This document shows, piece by piece, positions 1 to 7,784 of a DNA stretch of 32,173 bases. This DNA is from Deltaproteobacteria bacterium (GTDB lineage: Bacteria; Desulfobacterota; Binatia; HRBIN30; CADEER01). A program made the position numbers and the translations under genes. How positions within the stretch are numbered: the first letter of the stretch is position 1; each line of letters begins with the position of its first letter. Location of the stretch: assembly GCA_029262455.1 (NCBI GenBank), contig JAJCZJ010000099.1:1-32173 (forward strand), given 5' to 3'. The notes beneath the pieces were generated by a model, which ran no database searches, was not told where the DNA came from, and was given only the letters and a program-made list of their open reading frames with translations.

Positions 1-60
1 CTCCCTCAGCCCCGTGTTGTTCATCCTCATCCCGATCAACGCCTGCGCGTCAGAACCTAA
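1..60 (+). CDS. C-terminal tail of the intron-encoded reverse transcriptase/maturase (partial)
   Basis: Frame 1 reads 19 codons ending RLRVRT and a TAA at 58-60, six bases before domain V. The piece VVHPHPDQRL resembles the conserved tail seen in one group of bacterial group II intron reverse transcriptases, and the stop lies where such proteins normally end. Only this tail is visible, so the assignment rests mainly on its position next to domain V. The catalytic and maturase domains would be outside the window. Confidence 0.45.
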   Translation, partial: LPQPRVVHPHPDQRLRVRT

Positions 61-138
61 GGCAGGAGCCGGATGCGGTAGTTCCGCAAGTCCGGATCTG
101 TGCGGGGGGCACCGGGTAACCGGTGTCCCTACCGCGAC
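1..138 (+). mobile_element. 3' end of a group II intron (domains V and VI), left part outside the window
   Basis: Positions 66-98 fold as a domain V hairpin. GAGCCGGA pairs with TCCGGATC except for one mismatch at the catalytic AGC triad, TGCGG pairs with CCGCA, and a two-base AG bulge lies on the 3' side, as expected for this domain. Positions 99-138 form a domain VI-like stem (CACCGG with loop GTAA and CCGGTG, flanked by GGGG/CCC) with an unpaired TA that supplies a bulged A as candidate branch point. The 3' boundary would fall after the AC at 137-138, fitting the AY rule for intron ends. The translated domain VI also has the look commonly seen in over-extended annotations of intron reverse transcriptases. 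The intron body and most of its protein lie left of the window. The interrupted gene on the right side was not identified. Confidence 0.78.
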
Positions 139-322
139 CCCCGAAATTTGGTTCTCGACCTGAAGTATAGGGACTGTCGCCGCAAGCCGCAGCACCGGCG
201 TCTTAGTCGGCGCAACCCTTCATCGAAGATCCCGCATCGTCACGCGGCCGACGTCGCGCTGGTGTGGGGCGGTTATCTCGTGCGTCCGAGATGCTATGAG
301 TATGCGGCGAGTTGGCGGGCTG

Positions 323-961
323 TCAGTCGGCCGGCTGAGTTGCCGCCTCGGCACGAATCGTTCCGGCGCGACGTCGTGTTAGTAGCTGCCGAAGTGTTGA
401 TGGTAGTTGCGTCGCGGATTCGGTGCGAATCCGCCAAAGGCGATTTCGTCCGACTTTCAAGATGACCCGAGGAAGCAGAATGGCGAGGAATGCTGCTTCG
501 CGGGTTTCGGCAAGGCAGGTGACGCGGCCGCCAGTTAGGAGCCGCGGGCCCAGGGTGCAGCTCTCTTCGAGGTGTTCTCTGGCGACAACTCGGACTCCTG
601 GCAGATGCGCGTCGCCAATGTTGGCAGAAAACGTGGCGCCGGTTGGGGTGTAGTCTGCGTAAGCGGTGAGGGAGACGTGGAACGGAAGGACGGTCGAAAT
701 GAGAGGCGCCTTGGTCCAGTGGATCTCGTTGGCGGTGGCGAGAAACGCAATCGCGCTGAAGTCGGCCGACGCCTCTAGGGTGCCGCTCCACCTCGCATCC
801 ACCACGTCGGCGAACGGACCGCTGCCCGACCCCAGCTGGTTTGGCGACTGGTAGACTCTGCGCCGATTCGTGGACCAATTGCCGCGGCACTCAGCCGAAA
901 ATTCCGGAACAACCTCGCTCAGCGCTGAGTCGAGAAGCTGAAAGAATGGTATGTGCCGCAT
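323..961 (-). CDS. Doubtful hypothetical protein
   Basis: This is a 212-codon ORF beginning with ATG four bases after the stop of the truncated zinc-ribbon ORF. I recognise no family. The central part (about residues 45-125) alternates short hydrophobic and polar runs, as in a beta-rich secreted protein, but there is no signal peptide. The last 60 residues are Arg/Thr-rich and look like a shadow frame. Long ORFs overlap it in two other frames, which is common for spurious ORFs at this GC content. It lies between an intron end and a gene stub, so it may be a remnant of a larger gene or nothing at all. Confidence 0.25.
   Translation of the reverse strand: MRHIPFFQLLDSALSEVVPEFSAECRGNWSTNRRRVYQSPNQLGSGSGPFADVVDARWSGTLEASADFSAIAFLATANEIHWTKAPLISTVLPFHVSLTAYADYTPTGATFSANIGDAHLPGVRVVAREHLEESCTLGPRLLTGGRVTCLAETREAAFLAILLPRVILKVGRNRLWRIRTESATQLPSTLRQLLTRRRAGTIRAEAATQPAD
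414..434. repeat. Perfect 9-bp inverted repeat with a 3-base loop
   Basis: GCGGATTCG (414-422) and CGAATCCGC (426-434) are perfect complements around GTG. No T-run follows on either strand, so it is not a canonical intrinsic terminator. It could be a protein site or chance. Confidence 0.4.
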
Positions 962-965
962 GGCT

Positions 966-1277
966 CTAGTATCTGTCGCTCGCGCCCAAATGGTTCGCGC
1001 CCATCGCCGTCACCTGCTTGCGCTCGCCTTCCAGAGCAGGCTTCGATTGCAGAATCTTGTCGGTGAGATGCTTCGGCGTGTAGGCGCGGGGAGCGCGTTC
1101 GGGCGCAATATCTTCGACTTTTGCCTGCATGAGGGCCGCCCCACAATCACCACAGAACTTCTCGTCCGGCTCGTTCTGACTGCCGCATGCGGAACAGGTG
1201 AGGGCGAGCGGGCCGCCGCACTCGGCGCAGAAGCGGCGGCCCAAACGGGTTTCGTGCTGGCAGCGGGGGCATTTCAT
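966..1277 (-). pseudogene. N-terminal stub of a zinc-ribbon adenylate/guanylate cyclase-type protein
   Basis: The 103-codon ORF starts with two zinc ribbons: CPRC with FCAEC (residues 3-20) and CSAC with FCGDC (28-45). A linker follows and ends in YTPKHLTDKILQSKPALEGERKQVT. This layout is the classic N-terminus of large bacterial proteins in which the class III cyclase domain starts immediately after GERKQVT (normally followed by VLFADV). Here homology stops at residue 90 (near base 1008), and 13 unrelated residues lead to a stop. I found no cyclase continuation in the other minus frames, so this looks like a deletion or rearrangement breakpoint rather than a frameshift. A short free-standing zinc-ribbon protein cannot be excluded, but the preserved linker argues for a relic. 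Confidence 0.75.
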
Positions 1278-1617
1278 CGGTCGGCAATTAGCGCGTCAAG
1301 AAGGGCGTACTCTCCGGCGGCTGTAGCTCCCGCTGGTCATTGCGGCGCCTGTCTCGCGCCACACCTGTCGCTCGTACTTGTTAGCAGTCGGCGAGGGTGC
1401 TCGAAAGCGTGATGGCAACGGGAGCCTCGAGCACCTGAGCGGTCACGTGCCGACGCTGGCCTGTCCCAACTAGAGCAGGATTTGGACACGAAACCCGCCC
1501 GGGCGAGGGGCTAACCCGCAGGGAGGTCAGCGGTCGCCTCACGCTCTCCCTAGGATTTGGTTGGCGACGAGAAATGATCTTGTTCAGCCGGTCGAACGAA
1601 GCTGCTAGAGCTTTCCC
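1278..1617. other. Non-coding gap of about 340 bases
   Basis: No convincing gene is visible on either strand. The only structure noted is a 9-bp inverted repeat, GGTGCTCGA at 1396-1404 and TCGAGCACC at 1437-1445, with a 32-base spacer. The gap separates divergently oriented genes (the cyclase stub to the left, the SDR to the right) and so probably contains the SDR promoter, but I see no clear -35/-10 pair. Confidence 0.4.
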
Positions 1618-2391
1618 GTGGATCGATTGTCTGGAAAGGTGGCTGTCGTCACCGGTGGCGCGCGCGGGATTGGCCGCGCTTCGTGTTTGGCGTTGGCGCG
1701 CGAAGGGGCGCGGGTTGCCATTGCGGATATCGACTTCGATGGAGCCGAGGCCGTTGCCGAGGAGGTTCGGGAGGCTGGTCGTGAGGCGCTGTCGGTTGGC
1801 ACTGACGTCGCTGACGAAGCTTCGGTTGAAGTCATGGTCGCCGCGGTCGTCGAGAAATTCGGACGCCTGGACATCCTGCATAACAATGCTGCGCTGACCG
1901 CGCCGGAGCCGCTGTCGCGGGACAGGGGCGTTGCTGAAATGACGGTTGAAGTCTGGGATCAGACGATGGCGGTCAATCTGCGCAGTCAGATGCTTGCGTG
2001 CAAACACGCGGTGCCGCACATGCGACGCGCGCAGGGTGGTTGCTCGATCGTCAATATGTCATCGGGTGCGGCACTGAAGGGAGACAAGGTGCGGACCGCG
2101 TATGGCGCGTCGAAGGCGGGCGTCCATGCTTTGACAATGTACGTTGCGACGGCCTATGGGCGCGATGGGATTCGCGCCAACACTATCGTGCCGGGATTGA
2201 TCTTGACCGAGGCTGTAGCAGCGCAGGTTCCTGCTGCGATGTTGGATGCGTACAAGGCGCAGCTGTTGACGCCGGCCGTTGGTGAACCTTCCGATGTTGC
2301 CAACCTGGTGGTCTTCCTTGCCTCGGACGACTCTCGCTATATCACCGGCGAAGCGATTGTGATCGACGGTGGGATGTCGTGTCACGCTTAG
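1618..2391 (+). CDS. SDR family NAD(P)-dependent oxidoreductase
   Basis: This is a 257-residue classical short-chain dehydrogenase of typical length. The Rossmann fingerprint TGGARGIG lies near residues 12-19, an NNAA motif near 90, and the catalytic Ser in MSSG and YGASK (Tyr and Lys) near 145-165. IVPGLILTEA follows the active site and the C-terminus ends with the usual YITGEAIVIDGG element. The likely start is GTG at 1618; a strong ribosome-binding site is not obvious. The substrate cannot be told from sequence; such proteins oxidise or reduce alcohols and ketones, often on acyl chains or steroids. It converges with the epimerase gene 12 bases downstream, so it is probably transcribed alone. 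Confidence 0.92.
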   Translation: MDRLSGKVAVVTGGARGIGRASCLALAREGARVAIADIDFDGAEAVAEEVREAGREALSVGTDVADEASVEVMVAAVVEKFGRLDILHNNAALTAPEPLSRDRGVAEMTVEVWDQTMAVNLRSQMLACKHAVPHMRRAQGGCSIVNMSSGAALKGDKVRTAYGASKAGVHALTMYVATAYGRDGIRANTIVPGLILTEAVAAQVPAAMLDAYKAQLLTPAVGEPSDVANLVVFLASDDSRYITGEAIVIDGGMSCHA

Positions 2392-2403
2392 ATGAGCGGA
2401 CTG

Positions 2404-3387
2404 TCAGTCGAGCCTGCCGAGTTCGCGGAGCCACTGAACCAAGGCCGCGAGCCCACTTTCGAACGACACCGGGTAATAGCCCAGCCTCCGGCTGGTTGGA
2501 TTGTCTGTCGGGCGTTTGCTGGGGTCTCCCCGGTCCATCTTTGCAATTGCCACGAGAGTCGGACCGAACTCTTGCATCAACGCCGGGTCGTCCGAGACTT
2601 TAACGTCCTCGACGCGATGGGTGACGCCCGCCACTATGCAGGCTTTGTTGCAGCCCTCGGCGGTGCTCAATACGTCTTCAGGGCGTCCTTCGATGGCGTA
2701 GCGTTCGCCGGCGACGCCGCGGTCGAGGGCTGCTATCGAGCCGCGCGCAACATCTTCGGAAAAAACCCAGGTAACCGGGAAGCGCAGATAGCGCTGAATC
2801 TTGCCGCGCAGGCCGGCTAGGAGAACGCGGTTGAAGCTGGTGCGTGCCAAAGCCCTTTTCGGCACAGGACCCGGCCCGTAGATGGCACCGGGATGGCAGG
2901 TCAGCACGTCTTGCCCCGCGGCGGCGCGAGACGTCGCCTCACGGAACGCCGCGAGCTTGGTCACTGTATAGGGGTCGTCGCTCGGATGTTCCGCGATGGG
3001 TGCTTCCTCGAGCGGAAGGCCGCCGGTGAGGTCGAAAAAAGTACCGGTGCTGAGCGCGACGACTCGCCGCATTTTCAATTGCGCTGCGGCGTCTAAGACG
3101 TGCCGCGTGCCGTCGAAGTTAACCGCTTCGAAGTCGGCGAGATCTTGGCTGGACCCGCCTAGGAGGGCTGCGGAGTGTATGGCAGCCTCGCAGCCGGCGG
3201 CGGCGTTCTTCACACTCTTGGCGTCGGTGATGTCACCTTCGACGAGGTCTACGCCCATTTTCGCCAGTGGCTCGGCGTCGCTCGGCGAGCGAACTAGAGC
3301 ACGGACGCGATCGCCGCGTGCGGTCAGTTGCTTGCATATATTAGAGCCGGCGAGGCCTGTCGCACCGGTGACGAAGATCGTGCTCAT
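2404..3387 (-). CDS. NAD-dependent epimerase/dehydratase family (extended SDR)
   Basis: The 327-residue protein begins with MSTIFVTGATGLAGSNI, a GxxGxxG dinucleotide-binding loop typical of extended or atypical SDRs. Asp in DLVEGDITD near residue 55 follows, and the catalytic YTVTK near residue 140. CHPGAIYGPGP is the conserved segment after the active site in this family (dihydroflavonol reductase, 3-beta-HSD and sugar epimerase relatives). The exact substrate is unknown. Its ATG overlaps the stop of the upstream carboxymuconolactone-decarboxylase-like gene (ATGA), so the two are translationally coupled and probably act in one pathway. Confidence 0.88.
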   Translation of the reverse strand: MSTIFVTGATGLAGSNICKQLTARGDRVRALVRSPSDAEPLAKMGVDLVEGDITDAKSVKNAAAGCEAAIHSAALLGGSSQDLADFEAVNFDGTRHVLDAAAQLKMRRVVALSTGTFFDLTGGLPLEEAPIAEHPSDDPYTVTKLAAFREATSRAAAGQDVLTCHPGAIYGPGPVPKRALARTSFNRVLLAGLRGKIQRYLRFPVTWVFSEDVARGSIAALDRGVAGERYAIEGRPEDVLSTAEGCNKACIVAGVTHRVEDVKVSDDPALMQEFGPTLVAIAKMDRGDPSKRPTDNPTSRRLGYYPVSFESGLAALVQWLRELGRLD

Positions 3388-3971
3388 TTCGTTCGCGTCG
3401 CCTTTGAGCTAGCGCGTTTTGCGTCGATCTGATCGGGCGAGAAGGGAATGACCGGCGCGCCTTTTCCGAAGATGTCCAAGGTATGGATGAAACGATGGAC
3501 GCCCATCGTTTCGGCGCAGCTGAACCCCAGCTCGATAATTTGCGCAGCGCTGAAGACCTCGCCCAATCGACGATAGAACTCGTCGTCCATCGCGTGGTGA
3601 TCGGCTGAAAGTAAGTCGAGGAACTCGAGCGCCATTCTCTCCTGATCGCTGAGCGCGCGATGGTCTGGATCGAGCAGGCATGCGACGTCTTCGTCGGTGA
3701 TCGAGTCGTGTTTGCGCGACTGCATGCACGGCTGGCATTCGCCGAGCTGTGCGCTGCGGATCCGGATGAGTTCGAGGATCCGGTCGCCGAGGAGCGAATC
3801 TCGGCCGCGGCTGGTCCGCGCCTGGTGAATGTCCAAGAGCTGCTCGGTTCGGTAGGCAAAGATTTGCAGCGGAACCGGGGTCGCGTAGAGCCCTTGCTCG
3901 ACGCCTCGTTCGATGATGGCGCGAGGTTCGTCTGCAAGTTGATCGGTCGGAATTGGTTCGATCCTGGGCAT
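3384..3971 (-). CDS. Carboxymuconolactone decarboxylase/AhpD-like family protein
   Basis: The 195-residue, mostly helical protein carries the family core ELIRIRSAQLGECQPCMQSRKH near residues 65-87. This has an AhpD-like CxxC pair and a nearby His, with a preceding Glu, that in AhpD relatives act as a thiol redox or proton relay centre. The spacing from the second Cys to His is longer than in AhpD itself, so this is a distant branch. A GGAG-type ribosome-binding site precedes the ATG. It is the first gene of a two-gene unit with the downstream epimerase (4-base overlap). Decarboxylase and alkylhydroperoxidase-like roles are both possible; context does not decide. Confidence 0.82.
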   Translation of the reverse strand: MPRIEPIPTDQLADEPRAIIERGVEQGLYATPVPLQIFAYRTEQLLDIHQARTSRGRDSLLGDRILELIRIRSAQLGECQPCMQSRKHDSITDEDVACLLDPDHRALSDQERMALEFLDLLSADHHAMDDEFYRRLGEVFSAAQIIELGFSCAETMGVHRFIHTLDIFGKGAPVIPFSPDQIDAKRASSKATRTK

Positions 3972-4240
3972 GCTCTCCGCCTCTAATTGGTGGAGCGCCA
4001 GGCTAACAAAGGGCTACGGCTGTAGCCAGTTGTGTCGGATCGGGTAGTGGGTCCCTTTGATTGTGAGCTCGGCGCAATCAGAGCGAAGTCGGGAGGGCGA
4101 GGCGCCGCCGAGCCTTTCCGGTACCCGGCTGCTCCCGTCCGCTTCAATCAAACTGACCCATTGCCCAGGATCGTTGCGAGAAGAGGCCAGGCTAGGATCG
4201 GGCCGACATCGCCCGCCCGATCCTTCATCGGTGTCCTAGG

Positions 4241-5491
4241 CTATGCCTTTGCCGTGGCGGGTTGGCTCGAGGACTTCGAGCGTCGTCGCGCCGGTCGTGG
4301 GCGTCGGCTGCGTCCGGCCGGCTTCTCGGCTGGCTTACTTGGCGCTGCGTTGCGGGAGCTACGACTGTTGCTGCTCGATCCGCCATCGGTCTTGCGCGGA
4401 ATCTCGGATCCGAGCACCCTTTCGATCTCGTCGAGACCGCGTCGTTCTTCCGGCGAGACGAAGGTGAGCACTTCACCCAGAGCCCCCGCCCGTGCGGTAC
4501 GACCGCTGCGGTGGATGTAGTCCTCCGCAGAGTAGGGCACGTTGAAGTTGATGACGTGGGAGATACCATCGACGTCGAGTCCGCGGGCGGCAACATCGGT
4601 CGCGACCAGGACGGGACAGCGGCCGGTGCGAAATTCTTCCAGAGCCTCGGTGCGCTGTTCTTGGCTTCGATCGGCGTGAATGCTGGTCGCCTCGATGCCG
4701 GCGCGGGTGATGCTGCGTGCGAGGCGATCGGCATCGGCCTTGCGCGCGACGAAGACCAAGACGGAGTCCGTTCCCTTGCGTCGCAGCAGCCTGGTGAGGA
4801 GGGACCGTTTGTCGTCGGTCGCGACAAGATAGACACTTTGCTCGATGCCGGTCGCCGGCTTTTGGCGATCGACCGTGATCATTGCCGGGTCGCGCAGGAT
4901 CTCCTCGGCGAGGGCGCGGATCTTGGGCGACATTGTTGCCGAGAAGAGAAGCGTTTGTCGATCCTTGGGTAGAGCCGCGAGGATGCGTTTGATGTCGGGA
5001 AGGAATCCCATATCGAGCATGCGGTCGGCTTCGTCGAGGACGAGCACTTCGATTTTGGTCAGATCGACCGACTCGAAGCGCATATGGTCGAGCAGCCGGC
5101 CCGGGGTCGCGACGATCATGTCGCTGCCGGCCTTGAGAGCTCGTTCCTGCGGCTCCATCTTGACACCGCCGACTACCGAGACCGCGCTGATGCCCACGTA
5201 GTACCCGAGAGCGAGGGCCTGTTCGTCGATCTGCATCGCCAACTCACGGGTCGGCGAGAGGATCAATGCGCGGCTACCGCCGGCTTTGCCTTCGCGCAGC
5301 CGCTGTAGGATCGGCAGCAAGAAAGCGGCGGTCTTACCGGTGCCTGTCGAAGCGCAGCCGATCAAATCGCGGCCTTCGAGGGCGATCGGGATGGCTTGCT
5401 CCTGGATGGGTGTTGGTTTGTCGAACCCCATATCCTCGACGGCTTCGGCCAGGGCGGGGATTAGGTTCAGGTCTTTCATTGTCGTTGCCAT
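4241..5491 (-). CDS. rhlE: ATP-dependent DEAD-box RNA helicase, RhlE-like
   Basis: All helicase motifs are intact and in order: Q motif (PTPIQEQAIP), motif I ASTGTGKT, Ia PTRELAMQ, Ib TPGRLLDH, II DEAD, III SAT, IV LVFVARK, V DVAARGLD and VI HRSGRTARAG. The tail of about 50 residues after the core is Ser/Arg/Lys-rich and probably binds RNA non-specifically. I chose the ATG at 5491 (MATTMKDLN) because GGAGA precedes it and homology begins there; the open frame extends further upstream to 5638 but that part looks non-coding. The protein would be 416 residues, the usual RhlE size. Expected role: unwinding of RNA duplexes in ribosome assembly or mRNA decay. Confidence 0.93.
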   Translation of the reverse strand: MATTMKDLNLIPALAEAVEDMGFDKPTPIQEQAIPIALEGRDLIGCASTGTGKTAAFLLPILQRLREGKAGGSRALILSPTRELAMQIDEQALALGYYVGISAVSVVGGVKMEPQERALKAGSDMIVATPGRLLDHMRFESVDLTKIEVLVLDEADRMLDMGFLPDIKRILAALPKDRQTLLFSATMSPKIRALAEEILRDPAMITVDRQKPATGIEQSVYLVATDDKRSLLTRLLRRKGTDSVLVFVARKADADRLARSITRAGIEATSIHADRSQEQRTEALEEFRTGRCPVLVATDVAARGLDVDGISHVINFNVPYSAEDYIHRSGRTARAGALGEVLTFVSPEERRGLDEIERVLGSEIPRKTDGGSSSNSRSSRNAAPSKPAEKPAGRSRRPRPARRRSKSSSQPATAKA

Positions 5492-5807
5492 GTGTCTCCA
5501 AGTGCGGGGCATCGGGCTTCGTGCCCGTCCCGCTGAACGGTTGTCTCTTGGCGCCGAGACCTTCCGCTGCTCGAAGCCACTCATCATCACCTGCGCTGTT
5601 GCGCTTTCGGTGGTGCTCTCAGCCCTTTTCCGGTGCAATCAGACCCGATTGGGACCGACACTTCTGCCGGATGGAAGGGGGTAGTGCGACGCATGATGGC
5701 ATAGATTTGCTCAACATGCTATCGCGGCTTAAAATCGGTGAGTGGGGCCACGGAACGAGCCGATTCGCGCAACTTCGCTGGTCGCGGGAACCAGTTGGTG
5801 CCGCCCC
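5492..5807. other. Intergenic region upstream of the RNA helicase
   Basis: These 316 bases separate two minus-strand genes: the end of the hemolysin III-type gene and the start of the helicase. Open frames here look like shadows. Long leaders are common ahead of DEAD-box helicase genes and this stretch could hold one, but I see no specific structure or clear promoter. Confidence 0.35.
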
Positions 5808-6452
5808 TCAGCTCGCGGTCGTGGTCAGAGCTACGGCGACAAAGTGAGCCAGTGCGGCGACTACGACCAACGAGTGAAAGACTTCATGGTACCCGAAAAC
5901 ACTGGGATTTGGGTCAGGTCGCTTCATCGCGTACACCAGGGCGCCGCCGGAATAAAAGATGCCTCCGGTGAGCAACAGCGTGGCAGGTGCCCATCCCCAT
6001 TGCTCGATGAGGCTAGGCATGGCGAAAATTGCCAGCCAGCCCGTCGCCACGTAGATCACTGCGCTCAACCATTTGGGAGCGTCGTACCAGAAGTTGTGTA
6101 GGATGATCGCCGCAAGTGCTGTGATCCAGATGGGCAGCAAGACCCTTGATGCAGTGCTTCCGGGGGCGGCTGTTAGGCCGAATGGCGTGTAAGTACCAGC
6201 GATCAGGATGCTGATCATGGAGTGGTCTAGTCTCCCGACCATCCGCCGAGCTCGTGGAGCCCAGGTGACCCGGTGGTACAGCGCGCTCGTCCCGAGCAGT
6301 AACGAGAGGCTGGCGCAGTAGACGCTCGCACCGAAATAGGCGGTCGGGGTGGAGGTTGAGTTGACTAGCGTGGCTCCTGCCATCACTGACACAAAGAACG
6401 CGTAGTAGTGGATGACACCGCGGAGCCTAGGGCGCAGGACGATAGTGGTCAC
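5808..6452 (-). CDS. Hemolysin III/PAQR-like seven-helix membrane protein
   Basis: The 214-residue protein has about seven hydrophobic segments spread over its whole length. It carries the family signatures SALYHR near residue 57, DHSMI near 76 with AGTYTPF just after, and the C-terminal HEVFHSLVVVAALAHF. The conserved His and Asp residues correspond to the metal-binding or hydrolase-like site of the HlyIII/adiponectin-receptor superfamily. The physiological role of the bacterial members is unclear despite the hemolysin name. The start appears to be GTG at 6452; no strong ribosome-binding site is seen. It lies alone, divergent from the next SDR. Confidence 0.88.
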   Translation of the reverse strand: MTTIVLRPRLRGVIHYYAFFVSVMAGATLVNSTSTPTAYFGASVYCASLSLLLGTSALYHRVTWAPRARRMVGRLDHSMISILIAGTYTPFGLTAAPGSTASRVLLPIWITALAAIILHNFWYDAPKWLSAVIYVATGWLAIFAMPSLIEQWGWAPATLLLTGGIFYSGGALVYAMKRPDPNPSVFGYHEVFHSLVVVAALAHFVAVALTTTAS

Positions 6453-6677
6453 CCAGGATGTTTAACCTTTTGTAGGTCCCGCGACCAGCTGTTTCTGGTC
6501 ACGCTTTTGTCACAGACTATACGATACTCGTTGCGAATGTGCCCTTTGCACACTCCCACAGTGCAATAGTCAGAATAGAGACCAGGTGCACCCGACGGCC
6601 GAATCGCGCTTTTCAGAAGATGCGAAGCGGCATGCCTTGGGCGGAGTCTACTCGATCGCTTCCGCCTGTGACTTTCT

Positions 6678-7583
6678 ATGGGAGAGACTTCAGCGCGCGC
6701 AAACTGCCTCTTGGTCCCGATGGTTGCAAGAAGTGCCGGATCGTCAAACACTGCTGGGGTGACTCCCGATAGCATTCTCCTGAATGGAAAGGTCGCGATC
6801 GTCACCGGCGGTGGTGCTGGCATTGGTCGCGGTATCGCGCAGACCTTCGCTGCCTTTGGTGGACGGGTGGCGCTGTTCGAACGCGATCCCGAGCGGTTGG
6901 CCAAGGTGGCAGCCGAGATCGAAGCGGCCGGTGGGACGGTGTTGGCCGTCGAGGTCGATGTTCGAGACGGCGAGGCGGTCGACGGCGCGGTGGCCGAAAC
7001 GATCGAACGTTTCGGGACGATCGATATCTTGGTCAACAATGCCGGAGGCGTGTTTGCTGCACCGTTTTTGGAAACCAATGAAAAGGGCTGGGACGCCCTT
7101 CACCGCGCCAACCTGAAACACATCTACCACTGCACCCAACGGGTCGCGCGACAAATGGTGGAGCAGGGGAGCGGTGGTAGCATCATCAACGTGGTGTCGA
7201 TCGAAGGTGTGCGTGCGGCGCCTCTCTACGCCACCTACGCGGCGGCCAAGGCCGGGGCGATCAACTTCACGAAGACCGTCGGGCTCGAACTTGCGCCGCA
7301 CGGGATTCGCGTCAACGCTTTGGCGCCGGACATCTGTCTGACCGAAGGCCTGCGTGGCTTGATGGACGAGAAGAGTTTAGAGCGCGCAAAACTCACAGTG
7401 CCGCTCGGCCGTCTCGGCGAGCCGGAAGACCTCGGTGGCGTAGCGGTATTCCTGGCGTCGGAGCTATCGCGATACATTACCGGAGAGACACTCCACGTCG
7501 ACGGAGGCACTCACGCGGCGGGAGGGTGGTACCACCATCCGTTAGACGGAAGCTACGTCTACGGGCCGCTTCCCGAAGAGTAG
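6678..7583 (+). CDS. SDR family NAD(P)-dependent oxidoreductase
   Basis: This is a classical SDR with the cofactor loop TGGGAGIG, NNAGG, an active-site Ser in VVSIEG, YATYAAAKAG (Tyr and Lys) and YITGETLHVDGG at the end. It differs from the first SDR by a C-terminal extension, GGWYHHPLDGSYVYGPLP, which may shape the substrate pocket. The true start is uncertain: homology begins near LLNGKVAIVTGG (about base 6780), and candidates are ATG 6678, ATG 6720 and GTG 6759, none with a good ribosome-binding site. The longest frame gives 301 residues. It is a single gene by spacing and the substrate is unknown. Confidence 0.9.
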   Translation: MGETSARANCLLVPMVARSAGSSNTAGVTPDSILLNGKVAIVTGGGAGIGRGIAQTFAAFGGRVALFERDPERLAKVAAEIEAAGGTVLAVEVDVRDGEAVDGAVAETIERFGTIDILVNNAGGVFAAPFLETNEKGWDALHRANLKHIYHCTQRVARQMVEQGSGGSIINVVSIEGVRAAPLYATYAAAKAGAINFTKTVGLELAPHGIRVNALAPDICLTEGLRGLMDEKSLERAKLTVPLGRLGEPEDLGGVAVFLASELSRYITGETLHVDGGTHAAGGWYHHPLDGSYVYGPLPEE

Positions 7584-7590
7584 GGGCCAA

Positions 7591-7618
7591 GGGTTTGGCG
7601 CGATGGGTTTGGCGCGAT
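7591..7618. repeat. Two exact tandem copies of a 14-bp unit
   Basis: GGGTTTGGCGCGAT occurs at 7591-7604 and again at 7605-7618, just after the SDR stop codon. It is followed by the partial echo GGAGCGATGG. It is probably a small slippage duplication; no function is evident. Confidence 0.7.
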
Positions 7619-7747
7619 GGAGCGATGGACTCGGAATATCCCGAGAGCCTCCAAGCATCCGCTCGCCAGCTGAGTGGAGGCCCTACTTGATTCCATTTGG
7701 GAGGTCTCGGAGCTTCGAGGCGTTTCAATTCGTTCCGAATCGTCATC

Positions 7748-7780
7748 TTGCAGATCTAATATCGTATGTTAGATTTGCAA
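7748..7780. promoter_or_regulatory. Long imperfect palindrome directly before the DUF4143 ATPase gene (possible operator)
   Basis: TTGCAGATCTAATAT (7748-7762) and ATGTTAGATTTGCAA (7766-7780) are inverted copies matching at 13 of 15 positions around a CGT centre. The element is AT-rich in a GC-rich setting and ends four bases before the ATG at 7785. A bound protein would block initiation, or the RNA hairpin would hide the start. The AAA/DUF4143 protein may bind it itself, but that is inference. Confidence 0.6.
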
Positions 7781-7784
7781 GGCC

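Noticed and set aside
414-434. Inverted repeat as a transcription terminator
   Set aside because: No T-run follows the hairpin on either strand, so intrinsic termination is not supported.
100-465. Plus-strand ORF of 121 codons
   Set aside because: Its first part is translated group II intron domain VI RNA and the rest has no coding character.
1381-2019. Minus-strand ORF of 212 codons antisense to the first SDR
   Set aside because: The SDR on the plus strand has all family motifs; this frame is its shadow.
3409-3738. Minus-strand ORF of 109 codons within the CMD-like gene
   Set aside because: It is a different frame of a gene with a clear family match.
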